Origin: Hyphomicrobium sp. MC1
GTDB lineage: Bacteria > Pseudomonadota > Alphaproteobacteria > Rhizobiales > Hyphomicrobiaceae
Direction of reading: 5' to 3'
Length of the DNA: 64,000 bases
Assembly: GCF_000253295.1 (NCBI RefSeq)
Contig: NC_015717.1
Span: 3,224,001 to 3,288,000, forward strand
The notes beneath the pieces are model-generated. The model searched no databases. It was not told the origin of the DNA and saw only the letters and a list, made by a program, of their open reading frames with translations. The position numbers were made by a program, and so were the translations under genes. Of the stretch, positions 45,858 through 53,575 are shown in pieces (positions within the stretch are counted from its first letter, which is position 1; every line of letters begins with the position of its first letter).

Positions 45858-47291
45858 TTACTCTGGGGATTCCGTTTCCCGCATCCGTCTTTCTGCGAGT
45901 TCATCGAAGGTCTCACCCATTTCGCGCAGAATTCCTTGCTCGCCTGTGACCTCATAGTAGCGGCGCAGGATGACGTCGACGTACCGTGGATCCAGTTCGA
46001 GGCCCCGACAGCAGCGACCGGTCTTTTCGGCCGCGATCAACGTCGAACCCGAACCAAGGAACGGGTCGAGCGCGATGTCGTCGCGGTTGGTCATGTCGAG
46101 TAAAGCATCTTCAAGCATCGCAACCGGCTTGACAGTTGGATGGTCCTGAAGGCCGCGGCGGGCGTCAGAGCCCATGCTGGACGCCCCGGGATAGGTCCAG
46201 ATATTCGAGCGCCAGCGGCCGTGCTTACCGAGCTCGATATTGTTGACGTGCGGCGCGGTACCGATCTTGAATAGCGGCAGAAGCTCGTGCTGTGAGCGGT
46301 ACTGGCTGCCCATACCTGCATTGCTCTTGACCCAGACGATGAGGTTGACCGGATTTAAGCCGAGCGCTGTTGCTGCTGCGTGCACGGTTGGATACCCGCG
46401 CCAGTCAATGAAGGTGCCGAACAAGGCTCCGTCGCAGAGGTGCGGCCGGGAGGCCGCCATCCAGGCGTCATTGAAGGCGTGGAACTCCCGATCCGACATC
46501 TCGCCGCTGGCCATGACGAACTCGCGGTGTGCGCCTCGCGTGACGTTGCCGGAGATTTTGACGTTGTAGGGCTCATCGGTCAGCAGAAGCCGGGCTTGGT
46601 GCCCGTGCATCAGACGTTCGAGGACGCGAGAGTCGGTGGCATCGCCACAGATGATCTCGTGACGACCGAGAATGAAGTGATCGCCGACGCGCGCGACCGG
46701 CTGAATAGTCTGCTCCGGAACCAGCAGTCCTTGTTCGATGGCGGCGATGTCATCATCGAGAAGGATCTGATCAATCTCCGGCAGCGAGAATCCGGTGATC
46801 TCGATCGGCGCGTCTTCGAGGATAAGCTCCTGGAGCTCGATCTTGAGGCTGTCGAGGTCCCAGTCTCCTTTCTCCTGCAGGCGGTTCATCGCGATGCGCA
46901 GGAGCCGACGCTCAGATGACGAAAGATGGCTGATGACGATGCAGGGCACGCGCGCCAGGCCGAGCAGCTTGGCGGCTTCGAGGCGCACGGCGCCGTCGAC
47001 GAGGTTGTTCTCGTGGTCGATCAGGATCGGTACGCTGAAGCCAAGGGCCAAGACAGCGGACGCCGTTTCGCGGACGTGCGCTGAATCAAGATCGCGCACG
47101 TTGCGTGCGGGAACGATGATTTCAGCCGGCGCGCGCTCGACAAGCTGTAGCTTCGGTAATAGGTCGTTGCGAACGGCGCCGGCCTGAGCGCCGGAGGCGC
47201 TCAGGCCGGCAAGTTGCTTGCGGCGTTGACGGCTCTTGGCCTTTAGGGGATCCAGAACTCCGGAACGGGTTCGCGTTGAATGTTGACGCAT
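45858..47291 (-). CDS. ParB-domain DNA methyltransferase (N4/N6 type)
   Basis: This 477-residue fusion has an N-terminal ParB/Srx-like domain (IIVPARNVRDLDSAHVRETA, LVDGAVRLEAAKLLG) and a C-terminal amino-methyltransferase. Motif IV is altered from DPPY to DEPYN and comes before motif I DPFLGSGSTLIAAEKTGR, the beta-class order. Such fusions are common in phages and mobile elements of this order, next to terminase genes. It would methylate adenine or N4-cytosine in a site I cannot predict. Confidence 0.88.
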   Translation of the reverse strand: MRQHSTRTRSGVLDPLKAKSRQRRKQLAGLSASGAQAGAVRNDLLPKLQLVERAPAEIIVPARNVRDLDSAHVRETASAVLALGFSVPILIDHENNLVDGAVRLEAAKLLGLARVPCIVISHLSSSERRLLRIAMNRLQEKGDWDLDSLKIELQELILEDAPIEITGFSLPEIDQILLDDDIAAIEQGLLVPEQTIQPVARVGDHFILGRHEIICGDATDSRVLERLMHGHQARLLLTDEPYNVKISGNVTRGAHREFVMASGEMSDREFHAFNDAWMAASRPHLCDGALFGTFIDWRGYPTVHAAATALGLNPVNLIVWVKSNAGMGSQYRSQHELLPLFKIGTAPHVNNIELGKHGRWRSNIWTYPGASSMGSDARRGLQDHPTVKPVAMLEDALLDMTNRDDIALDPFLGSGSTLIAAEKTGRCCRGLELDPRYVDVILRRYYEVTGEQGILREMGETFDELAERRMRETESPE

Positions 47292-47343
47292 AGAAAAAAG
47301 CCTTTGCGGGTTGGAGCAGAAGAAGTGGCTGGCGGTTTCGTCA

Positions 47344-48816
47344 CTAGAGCCAATACTTGCGGTAGTGCATGCCGTAGCGGAGCGAGGTCTGCTGCGGCGG
47401 CGGGTCCGGCGGGAACCGGCGGCATCGATGTTGGCCGGCTCGCATACAGGCGTCGCGCAGTCTGATCAGGAGCTGCGAGAGGGCATCCGGCCAGTCGTCA
47501 CTGGGGCCATACGGAAATGATCCTATAAGCCTCAGAAACTGACGCGCCCACTCGGCATTTGCCGGCACAAACACCCGTCCCGCCTCAATCATGGGCGAGA
47601 CGATCTCCATGCGGCGGAGTTTCGGGAGACCATTGTGGGTCTCGATCGTGCCGACGTGGTGGAAGTCGCGCTCGCGCAAGAGACCCCAGATGCCTTTACC
47701 GGCGCCAATCGCCTCGATCAAAAACAGGTCAGGTTTCCAGGTCTTGTCGAGCGTCTCGATCCAGCGAAGAAGGTTCGGGTAGTCGCATTGAACCTGCTCG
47801 CCGTGAACGAGATAGACATCATCGCCGACAACGTCACAAACCAAGGCCGCACTGAAGTCGCCGCCGTTCTCGGTGAACGCCGGGTCGATGCTGATGATGC
47901 GGTAGTCATACTTCGGTAGTTCCGTGTAGGTCCGGAACCAGGCAGGGTTGATCGGGCAGCCGCCCGTCTTGACGGGAGCCTGCATGTACTGCGCCTGGAA
48001 ATGCACTTCCCCCTGCGCGGTCCGTAGTTCTTCGAGGACCACATCCGAGAGCCGTTCCGGTTCGAGGAGTTCGCCCTCACGGAACCGATAGACCTCGTCG
48101 TCGTCGAGATGAAAGGTCATATCGACCGGAGCCACGGCAGGAATGTTGAGGTGGACAGTATCTTTTCGAAGCCGCAACAGATACGCCGTGAAGTCGTCGA
48201 CATGAAGTCGTTGCATGACGACGATGAGGACGCCCTTGGCAGGGTTGCGCCAGCGGTTGGCAATCGCGCTCGCATAAAGCTCTTCAAGGTGCCGCCGTTC
48301 GGTTTCAGAGTGGGCAAGGCTGGCCTTCTGCGGATCATCGATAATAATGACGTCGAAGCCGTGCCCCGTGATGCCGCCCTGGACGGAGAGTGCTCTGACC
48401 TCGCCGCCCGCCGTCGTCTCAAAAAGCGTCTCGGTATCTTTGTCCTTGCGAATGCGCGTCGCCGGGGCCAGAGCCATATACCATTTGCTTCGAAGAAGCT
48501 GGCGGATCTTGCGCAGCTGCGTCGAGGCGAGTGCTTCGTCGTAGCAAATGATGGCGATCCTGAGCGACGGATCGTGCATCAGCAGCCACGCTACATACGA
48601 GATGCTGACGAGGTGCGTCTTTAAGGTTTTCGGCGGTTGATTGATGATCAGCCGCCGGCACAAGCCAAGAAAGCATTGCATTAGTTGATAAGCGATCGCC
48701 TTCTGATGCCAATTCCGGGACAGCTTGGTCTGCGGTTCCAGGATCGTCATGGCCCGTATCGCAAAGTAGAAGAGTGACTGGCGGTAGATAGCTGCGAGAG
48801 TCAGTATGTTATTCAT
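47344..48816 (-). CDS. Phage terminase large subunit
   Basis: This protein has 490 residues from ATG 48816. That start overlaps the end of the DUF5681 gene within GATGAATAA, a coupling arrangement. The ATPase part has a degenerate Walker A (QPPKTLKTHLVS in place of a GKS motif) and Walker B VIIIDDPQKA. The nuclease part shows SIDPAFTENGGDFSAALV and DLFLIEAIGAGKG, with the RNase H-like acidic residues. It would package DNA into capsids, but no portal or capsid gene is in the element. Confidence 0.87.
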   Translation of the reverse strand: MNNILTLAAIYRQSLFYFAIRAMTILEPQTKLSRNWHQKAIAYQLMQCFLGLCRRLIINQPPKTLKTHLVSISYVAWLLMHDPSLRIAIICYDEALASTQLRKIRQLLRSKWYMALAPATRIRKDKDTETLFETTAGGEVRALSVQGGITGHGFDVIIIDDPQKASLAHSETERRHLEELYASAIANRWRNPAKGVLIVVMQRLHVDDFTAYLLRLRKDTVHLNIPAVAPVDMTFHLDDDEVYRFREGELLEPERLSDVVLEELRTAQGEVHFQAQYMQAPVKTGGCPINPAWFRTYTELPKYDYRIISIDPAFTENGGDFSAALVCDVVGDDVYLVHGEQVQCDYPNLLRWIETLDKTWKPDLFLIEAIGAGKGIWGLLRERDFHHVGTIETHNGLPKLRRMEIVSPMIEAGRVFVPANAEWARQFLRLIGSFPYGPSDDWPDALSQLLIRLRDACMRAGQHRCRRFPPDPPPQQTSLRYGMHYRKYWL

Positions 48817-49279
48817 CGTTCGATTCCTTGTATTGTCTGATGATATCTGCTCGGAAGAGATCGAGAATTTCCGCATCCGCGGCGGCACCGGTCAGATCGT
48901 CGGTGTCCGCTTTTTCGGAATTGGCCTCGGCCTTGTTGGCGAGTTGGAGAAGCTGGGCACGAGCCTTGGCGTCGCCGTTCAGCGCATCGGCGATGATCTT
49001 TTTGATCAGTGCCGTTTGCCTCGGAACGCGTTTTCGGCGCCCCCCTTCGGTCACCGCAACGCTTTGGCTGAGCTCGTCGATGACTTCGTCTCTTAATGAC
49101 TTGCCGCGCCGGTTCTTGCCGCGTTTGCGCTTCGAGCCTGCGGGGTTGCCGCTCTGGCCTTTGCGAAACCGATGCGCGGCCGGAGGTTTGCGGTAGCCAA
49201 CCTCGTAGAGCGGGTCGTCGTCTTCATCCCGGTGTCGATCCCGCTCGTCTCGATCGCCAGTACTCCTTCTTCGCGTCAC
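48809..49279 (-). CDS. DUF5681 protein, probable small-terminase-like partner
   Basis: This protein of about 156 residues starts at a GTG at 49279 preceded by GGAG; a longer frame reaches 49330. The core YRKPPAAHRFRKGQSGNPAGSK-type motif, rich in Gly, Arg and Lys, is characteristic of DUF5681 proteins that precede terminase genes. An acidic and basic N-terminus and a helical C-terminus are seen. Its coupling to the terminase supports a DNA-binding packaging role, not proved. Confidence 0.82.
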   Translation of the reverse strand: MTRRRSTGDRDERDRHRDEDDDPLYEVGYRKPPAAHRFRKGQSGNPAGSKRKRGKNRRGKSLRDEVIDELSQSVAVTEGGRRKRVPRQTALIKKIIADALNGDAKARAQLLQLANKAEANSEKADTDDLTGAAADAEILDLFRADIIRQYKESNDE

Positions 49280-49374
49280 TTCTATTGTCTCCACAATGAA
49301 GGCACAGCTTTCCCGTTCGTAGCGACGCACAACGCCGCCCCGCCTGAAACCCGGCCGGATTAACGATCTTCCGA

Positions 49375-49435
49375 AGGATGAGCGCGGAACGAGTTAGTTG
49401 CTCCGCGCCGTGGGATAGGTTGCGGCGCTCATCCT
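49375..49435 (-). promoter_or_regulatory. Nested and competing inverted repeats in the packaging-operon leader
   Basis: AGGATGAGCGC (49375-49385) is complementary to 49425-49435. Inside, GCGCGGA (49382-49388) is complementary to 49402-49408. The GCGC bases at 49382-49385 are shared, so the two stems are mutually exclusive. The region lies between the palindrome at 49502 and the DUF5681 start, as expected for a leader RNA. Confidence 0.45.
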
Positions 49436-49501
49436 GAGACAAACGATGGGCATAGCGACGAAAAAAGCAACTTTTGTGGCTCAAACCACAACCAACAATT
49501 A

Positions 49502-49522
49502 TAATTGTCAAAGTGACAATTA
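49502..49522. promoter_or_regulatory. TetR-type operator, copy 1
   Basis: Arms TAATTGTCA and TGACAATTA flank AAG, a perfect 9-3-9 palindrome between the TetR stop and the DUF5681/terminase operon. The same core recurs at 50261-50281 beside the TetR start. Confidence 0.65.
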
Positions 49523-49537
49523 GTGAACTATCTATGC

Positions 49538-50242
49538 TTACTTCATTGCATATTTGGCTTTCAGGCCGGCGATCAGATAATCGGCGAAGCGGTGTGGCCT
49601 GACGTGCCCCGGCTTGAAGCGAACCTGGCTATTCCTGAGCTTGTTCGCAAAAATAAGCTTGTCCTTCAGGGCGCTGATCTGAGGATACTCGCCGGTCGCT
49701 GCCCCGTCGTCCTCGTTGGGGAGTTTGTTGAGCCATTTCAGAGGGGCTGCAGACTGAAAGCCTGTGTATTCGATCGCAAGCATGCTGATCAAACTGCCCA
49801 TAACAAGGTCGAGCGCATCAGCCTTTTCGCCTTCTGGCACCCCCGCGAGGCTCAGGGCAAACAAGACGCGTTCGACTAGCAGAGGGTTGAGGTAGTAGTC
49901 GGCCGCGATCCCGCTGACCGCAAATCGGGCGGCCCGAGGATGTTTGTGAAAGGCATTGTAAACAGCGCGGAAGAGTCCCCGGAGATAGTCGTCCCAGCTC
50001 TCGTTGGGCTTGAAGGGACGTGCGACGTTGGCCAATAAGCTCCGAACCACCGCCGTCAAAATTTCATTGAGCCCGCCTGGGAAGCGGGCGTAGACCGCCG
50101 TTGGAAATACTTCGAGGGCGCCGGCGATCTCAGTGATGCTGAGTTCGGGCTTCTGCTTTAGGAGTGCGAGCACCTGGGCGATGATCTGGGTGTCGGTCAG
50201 TCCGGCCTTTTCTCCCGGCTTGCGCTTTGCGTGTTTCGACAT
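49538..50242 (-). CDS. TetR family transcriptional regulator
   Basis: This protein has about 234 residues from ATG 50242; an ATG at 50260 directly abuts the operator and is an alternative. The N-terminal HTH reads LSITEIAGALEVFPTAVYARFPG, and the C-terminal helices include LRGLFRAVYNAFHKHPRAAR. It is flanked by near-identical palindromes, one at its own promoter and one at the promoter of the downstream packaging operon, so it likely represses both. The inducer is unknown. Confidence 0.85.
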   Translation of the reverse strand: MSKHAKRKPGEKAGLTDTQIIAQVLALLKQKPELSITEIAGALEVFPTAVYARFPGGLNEILTAVVRSLLANVARPFKPNESWDDYLRGLFRAVYNAFHKHPRAARFAVSGIAADYYLNPLLVERVLFALSLAGVPEGEKADALDLVMGSLISMLAIEYTGFQSAAPLKWLNKLPNEDDGAATGEYPQISALKDKLIFANKLRNSQVRFKPGHVRPHRFADYLIAGLKAKYAMK

Positions 50243-50260
50243 CGTCAACGAACCATCCAT

Positions 50261-50281
50261 AAATTGTTACTCTGACAATTT
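50261..50281. promoter_or_regulatory. TetR-type operator, copy 2
   Basis: Arms AAATTGTTA and TGACAATTT flank CTC, with one mismatch in the dyad. The core matches the palindrome at 49502-49522. It lies immediately before the TetR gene start, which fits autorepression. Confidence 0.6.
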
Positions 50282-50363
50282 TTGTTGTCTTTACATCAAC
50301 TATTATCGGTGCGCCAGCCTGGAAGCAATCCGGAGCAAAAGGTTGCATAAGAATGCCGCCAGC

Positions 50364-50536
50364 TTCCCTGCGCGACCCGAGCGAATTCCCTGCGTGAAGG
50401 ACAAAGCGTTCCCTGCTCAGAAACATGTGCTGAGGTCCTTTAAGCTTTTGAGACTGCGGGATATTTGCCGAATGACGCCGGCGGATTTCGCTATCTTCGG
50501 CGCGATTTTCGCTGCTTTCGCGTAGCGCAGGGAATT
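50364..50536. repeat. Cluster of TTCCCTGC repeats
   Basis: TTCCCTGC starts at 50364, 50386 and 50409, a period of 22-23 bp, and one inverted copy (GCAGGGAA) lies at 50527-50534. AATTCCCTGCG (50384-50394) is the exact reverse complement of 50526-50536. I recall similar GCAGGGAA clusters as dispersed intergenic repeats in Hyphomicrobiales. Function unknown. Confidence 0.5.
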
Positions 50537-50689
50537 TTGGCGTGGAGACGCGTTCGCTATAGACTGTCAGCACAGCCACCAACTAAGTAATTGATATGGC
50601 TGCATATTATTTTATTTCCGCAGGCGGGATATCGTCGCAAAATCCGCGGCTTGTCAACCCACATTTGGGAACCTCGCGCAGCAGGCCGC

Positions 50690-51000
50690 GTCTCTGGGGG
50701 ACGTTTTCGGGCTTCAGGCCTTTTTTATCTCGGTCGGCATTTTTCGGCCGGTCAGACTCGCATGGTCTCGGGGCACTTTCGGGCGTGCTACCGCCTCTCA
50801 AATCCAAGGACTGCGCGCTGGAGCTGCCAGTCATGTGGCAAATCTCTGCAAAATGAGAGGAGACGTGCCGGTCTCAGCTCGGGTGGATATCGTACCGAGA
50901 GGAGCGCACGGACAATATTGGGCGCAAGATTAGGTCAGGCGCATATACGCCGACAGATATCCGATGATGAGGACAAGCGCGTCCCTGGCATCTCCGACAA
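50690..51000 (-). pseudogene. Decayed 3' end of a second serine recombinase gene
   Basis: The sequence aligns over about 270 bp with the 3' end and downstream flank of the intact recombinase (53302-53575), with many substitutions and small indels. One reverse-strand frame still reads PHDWQLQRAVLGFER, against PHDWQLQRAALGFE at the intact C-terminus. The rest of the gene is missing. It indicates an earlier related recombinase or a partial duplication. Confidence 0.7.
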
Positions 51001-51037
51001 GACTCAAGGCGCCGTCCGCGGGTAGGAGATCACATTT

Positions 51038-52054
51038 CTAGTACTTATTTTTGCGAATCGACTCAATGTCGACGTTCTTATTTTCTCCGGGTTTTCGATA
51101 CTGGTGCCATCTCAAGTAGCGCCAGGCGGCGCGCCGCTGCTCGAATATTGGCAGCTTCTTCAGTTCATTACCGGTCTTCTGCTCGATGGCCTCAATTGCT
51201 GGATCAAGCTTCACTTTGTCGACGTAGCTATCGACCATGGCTTTCAGAAGCTCGCCGAACTGCTCGTTGAGGCTGATGGCGCCGATCCAGAAAAAAATCG
51301 CAAAGCCCAAAAATATGACGGTGACGACAAGCGATATGCGCAGGCTATCGTGGGCCCACAGCTCGATAAGATTGAAGTACGTTAAAACTGCAAAAATTGC
51401 ATAGACGAACGTGCCGACGACACAGGCACACCAACTATACAAAGCGCCATCGCAAAGCGCTTGGCGATCGTCCAGCACTTCACGCATTTCTTTGGGAGCG
51501 GCGATGAGCAACCGCTCCCAGAAGAAAACGCCGTCGAGATCATATTTTTGCGTCGCGTAGGTTTCGTAGCCGGTGAGGATGTTCCCAAGCTCGGTCGGGT
51601 AATGCACGGCAGGGTCGCGCGCGGAAATGGAATAGCTTCCGTCCCCGAGGGGATAGCGAAAGGCGCGAACGAAATATTCCGTGGCTTCGCCCTCGTGTGC
51701 GATCGCCGCCGCCTGATCATTTTTCGCGCGCGCCTTCTCGGCCTCTTCTTCATGCTTCTTGGCGCGGGAAAGCCAGCGGGAAAGTTTGCGCTCCTCCCTC
51801 GCTATCATCAGCGAACGCAGCCAGGACGGCCAATAGCGGCGCCCCTCGGCGAGCATATAGATGCGCATATCAAAGAAGACGAAAAGACAACCAAGGCCGA
51901 CCGAGGCAACAGCGAATGTCGTCTCGGACGGGACGTCGAGCGCCATCCAGCGCATGAATAGGGCGATCACCGGCCACAGAGCCAACGCCGAAATGCACCC
52001 CGGTATGGCGAGGCGCCAGAGAAAGCCGATGCCGAACGAAAAGGGAAGTTTCAA
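51038..52054 (-). CDS. Four-helix membrane protein of unknown function
   Basis: This 338-residue protein has two hydrophobic segments near the N-terminus (about 10-33 and 43-68), a charged coiled stretch rich in Glu, Ala and Lys (about 85-125), a soluble part, and two more membrane segments (about 207-230 and 240-265). The tail is basic. The TTG start lies 2 nt after the stop of the Lys/Ala-rich micropeptide gene, so the two are probably coupled. I do not recognise the family. The location in a recombinase-bounded segment suggests accessory cargo. Confidence 0.72.
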   Translation of the reverse strand: MKLPFSFGIGFLWRLAIPGCISALALWPVIALFMRWMALDVPSETTFAVASVGLGCLFVFFDMRIYMLAEGRRYWPSWLRSLMIAREERKLSRWLSRAKKHEEEAEKARAKNDQAAAIAHEGEATEYFVRAFRYPLGDGSYSISARDPAVHYPTELGNILTGYETYATQKYDLDGVFFWERLLIAAPKEMREVLDDRQALCDGALYSWCACVVGTFVYAIFAVLTYFNLIELWAHDSLRISLVVTVIFLGFAIFFWIGAISLNEQFGELLKAMVDSYVDKVKLDPAIEAIEQKTGNELKKLPIFEQRRAAWRYLRWHQYRKPGENKNVDIESIRKNKY

Positions 52055-52056
52055 GG

Positions 52057-52167
52057 TTAGCGACCGGGACCACCGCCTGAACCATGCGGACCAGCTCTAC
52101 GCTTACCGGCGGCTTTTTTCGCCGCCTTCTTCGCGGCCTTCTTGGCAGGAGCTTTCTTCTTGGCCAT
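52057..52167 (-). CDS. Lys/Ala-rich micropeptide, 36 residues
   Basis: ATG 52167 has AGGGAG 6 nt upstream, and the frame runs 36 codons to TAA at 52057. The product begins MAKKKAPAKKAAKK, repeating KKAA units, and ends in GPHGSGGGPGR. It resembles histone H1-like or HU-tail PAKKA sequences, so DNA or RNA binding is plausible. It sits 2 nt before the membrane protein gene. The good ribosome site and coupling support a real gene. Confidence 0.65.
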   Translation of the reverse strand: MAKKKAPAKKAAKKAAKKAAGKRRAGPHGSGGGPGR

Positions 52168-52329
52168 TTGACACTCCCTCGGGCTGACGGCCAGGCAAAT
52201 TCGAAAAGAAAATGGAATCGATCATCAATAGGTGACGGACTTTTACCAGCATTTGGCAAAAGGGAAATGGCAGTGCTCACAAATGACTGGATCGTCGTCA
52301 GGAACCCAGCGCACGCCCAATAGGCGGAC

Positions 52330-53298
52330 TTGAGCGAATCTTCTAGGAAAGTGCTTCTCGCCCTTCTCTGCGAGGCTCGCATGCCTGTCGCGAAGACTTT
52401 TGAAAAGGTGCGCCATCACTGGTGGCCCGCAGCTCTGTCATGCTTTTGGGCTGATCGGAATGGCGAGGTCTCGCAACTAACTCCCGACGGCAGCAAGCAT
52501 TCTTCTCTGCCAAAAGGGTTCGGGTTCGATAAGCACAGTCACAATCTGCGCTTCGGCGGAGCCTGGAATTCCTCATTCGAGGACGATTTCTCAGGGGCCG
52601 ATGAGGCCATGGGCGGGATCGTCGATTGGCTCAATACGCTTGAGGGCAAGCGCGAGAAAAGACCTTTACCGCTCAGCGAGCGTCTCTTCGGCCAACCCAT
52701 GACGGCGGATCAGCGCGCGACGTTGTCGGAATGCGTCGCGTCGCTGGTGGTGCGAAGCCCGTTGATGCGTCATCGCTTGGATTGCAAGCTGAAGGGTGAC
52801 CGGGAGCGTCTCCCCAATCCTTTTCCCGATAAGAAAGAGACGGCGTCCGATTATCAGACCACCCTGGCCTACAATCTGCGTCCGCTCTTGCGCGATTTCG
52901 GCCACCGCATGCGCGTCACGGGAAAGTTCTGCCTGCTGATGAGCGAGGACCGCGAACTGATATTTGGCGATGGGTTTTATAATAACTTTCCGACCTCCGC
53001 CTACTTGGCGGTCTCGCTGAAATGCATCGTGCCGCTAACACCGACGCTGGCGATGCTCTATACGAACCCTCGAGAATATGTGTCGGTGCCGGACCTCATG
53101 ACGATGGTGCTGCGCCGTGACGAAGTCGACTTCCTCAACCTCCTGGTCCAGGTTTATTCCTGCGAAAGGCTCTTCTATCGTTGCGACAGGCCGGAGATCG
53201 ATCGTGAGTATAGTGCCCGTCACCATATGCAGCTCAACGACCACCAACATCCTTGGCTGGAGGGCCTCTTCGAAGCCGTCGCTGAAAATGCGGGTTGA
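52330..53298 (+). CDS. DUF4238-like hypothetical protein
   Basis: This 322-residue soluble protein has an N-terminal segment VRHHWWPAALSCFWADRNGEV and a later FCLLMSEDRELIFGDGFYNN and IVPLTPTLAMLYTNP, which follow the layout of DUF4238 proteins (HHxxP motif, then a segment naming fixed positions and a PLTP turn). An ATG at 52381 is an alternative start. It is divergent from the micropeptide/membrane protein pair and convergent with the recombinase. DUF4238 genes often occur on accessory islands; the function is unknown. Confidence 0.55.
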   Translation: MSESSRKVLLALLCEARMPVAKTFEKVRHHWWPAALSCFWADRNGEVSQLTPDGSKHSSLPKGFGFDKHSHNLRFGGAWNSSFEDDFSGADEAMGGIVDWLNTLEGKREKRPLPLSERLFGQPMTADQRATLSECVASLVVRSPLMRHRLDCKLKGDRERLPNPFPDKKETASDYQTTLAYNLRPLLRDFGHRMRVTGKFCLLMSEDRELIFGDGFYNNFPTSAYLAVSLKCIVPLTPTLAMLYTNPREYVSVPDLMTMVLRRDEVDFLNLLVQVYSCERLFYRCDRPEIDREYSARHHMQLNDHQHPWLEGLFEAVAENAG

Positions 53299-53301
53299 AG
53301 G

Positions 53302-53575
53302 CGTTTCTCTGGGAGAGGTTCTCGCGCTTCAGGTCCCTTTTATCTCTGTCGGCATTTTTCGGCCGGTCGGCCTCGCATCGCTTGAGGCACTCCGGGGCTT
53401 GCTACTGCGTCTCAAATCCGAGAGCGGCGCGCTGAAGCTGCCAGTCGTGGGGGAGATCTTTGCAAAGAGAGAGAAGGCGGGTCGGTGCCAGCTCGGGCGG
53501 ATATCGTCCTGACATGAACACGCGCACTATATCCGGCGCGAGATACGTCAGACGCAGGTGTGCCGAAAGATAGTC
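53302..53575. repeat. Recombinase 3' segment repeated at 50690
   Basis: About 270 bp covering the last 58 codons of the recombinase and about 100 bp of its downstream flank are duplicated in decayed form at 50690-50965, in the same orientation. The non-coding part (GTCGGCATTTTTCGGCCGGT region) is among the best conserved, so it may itself have a recombination role. Confidence 0.6.

Noticed and set aside
50130..50582. Minus-strand frame of 150 codons upstream of the TetR gene
   Set aside because: It runs through the repeat cluster and the operator and has no domain; it is a by-product of the GCAGGGAA repeats.
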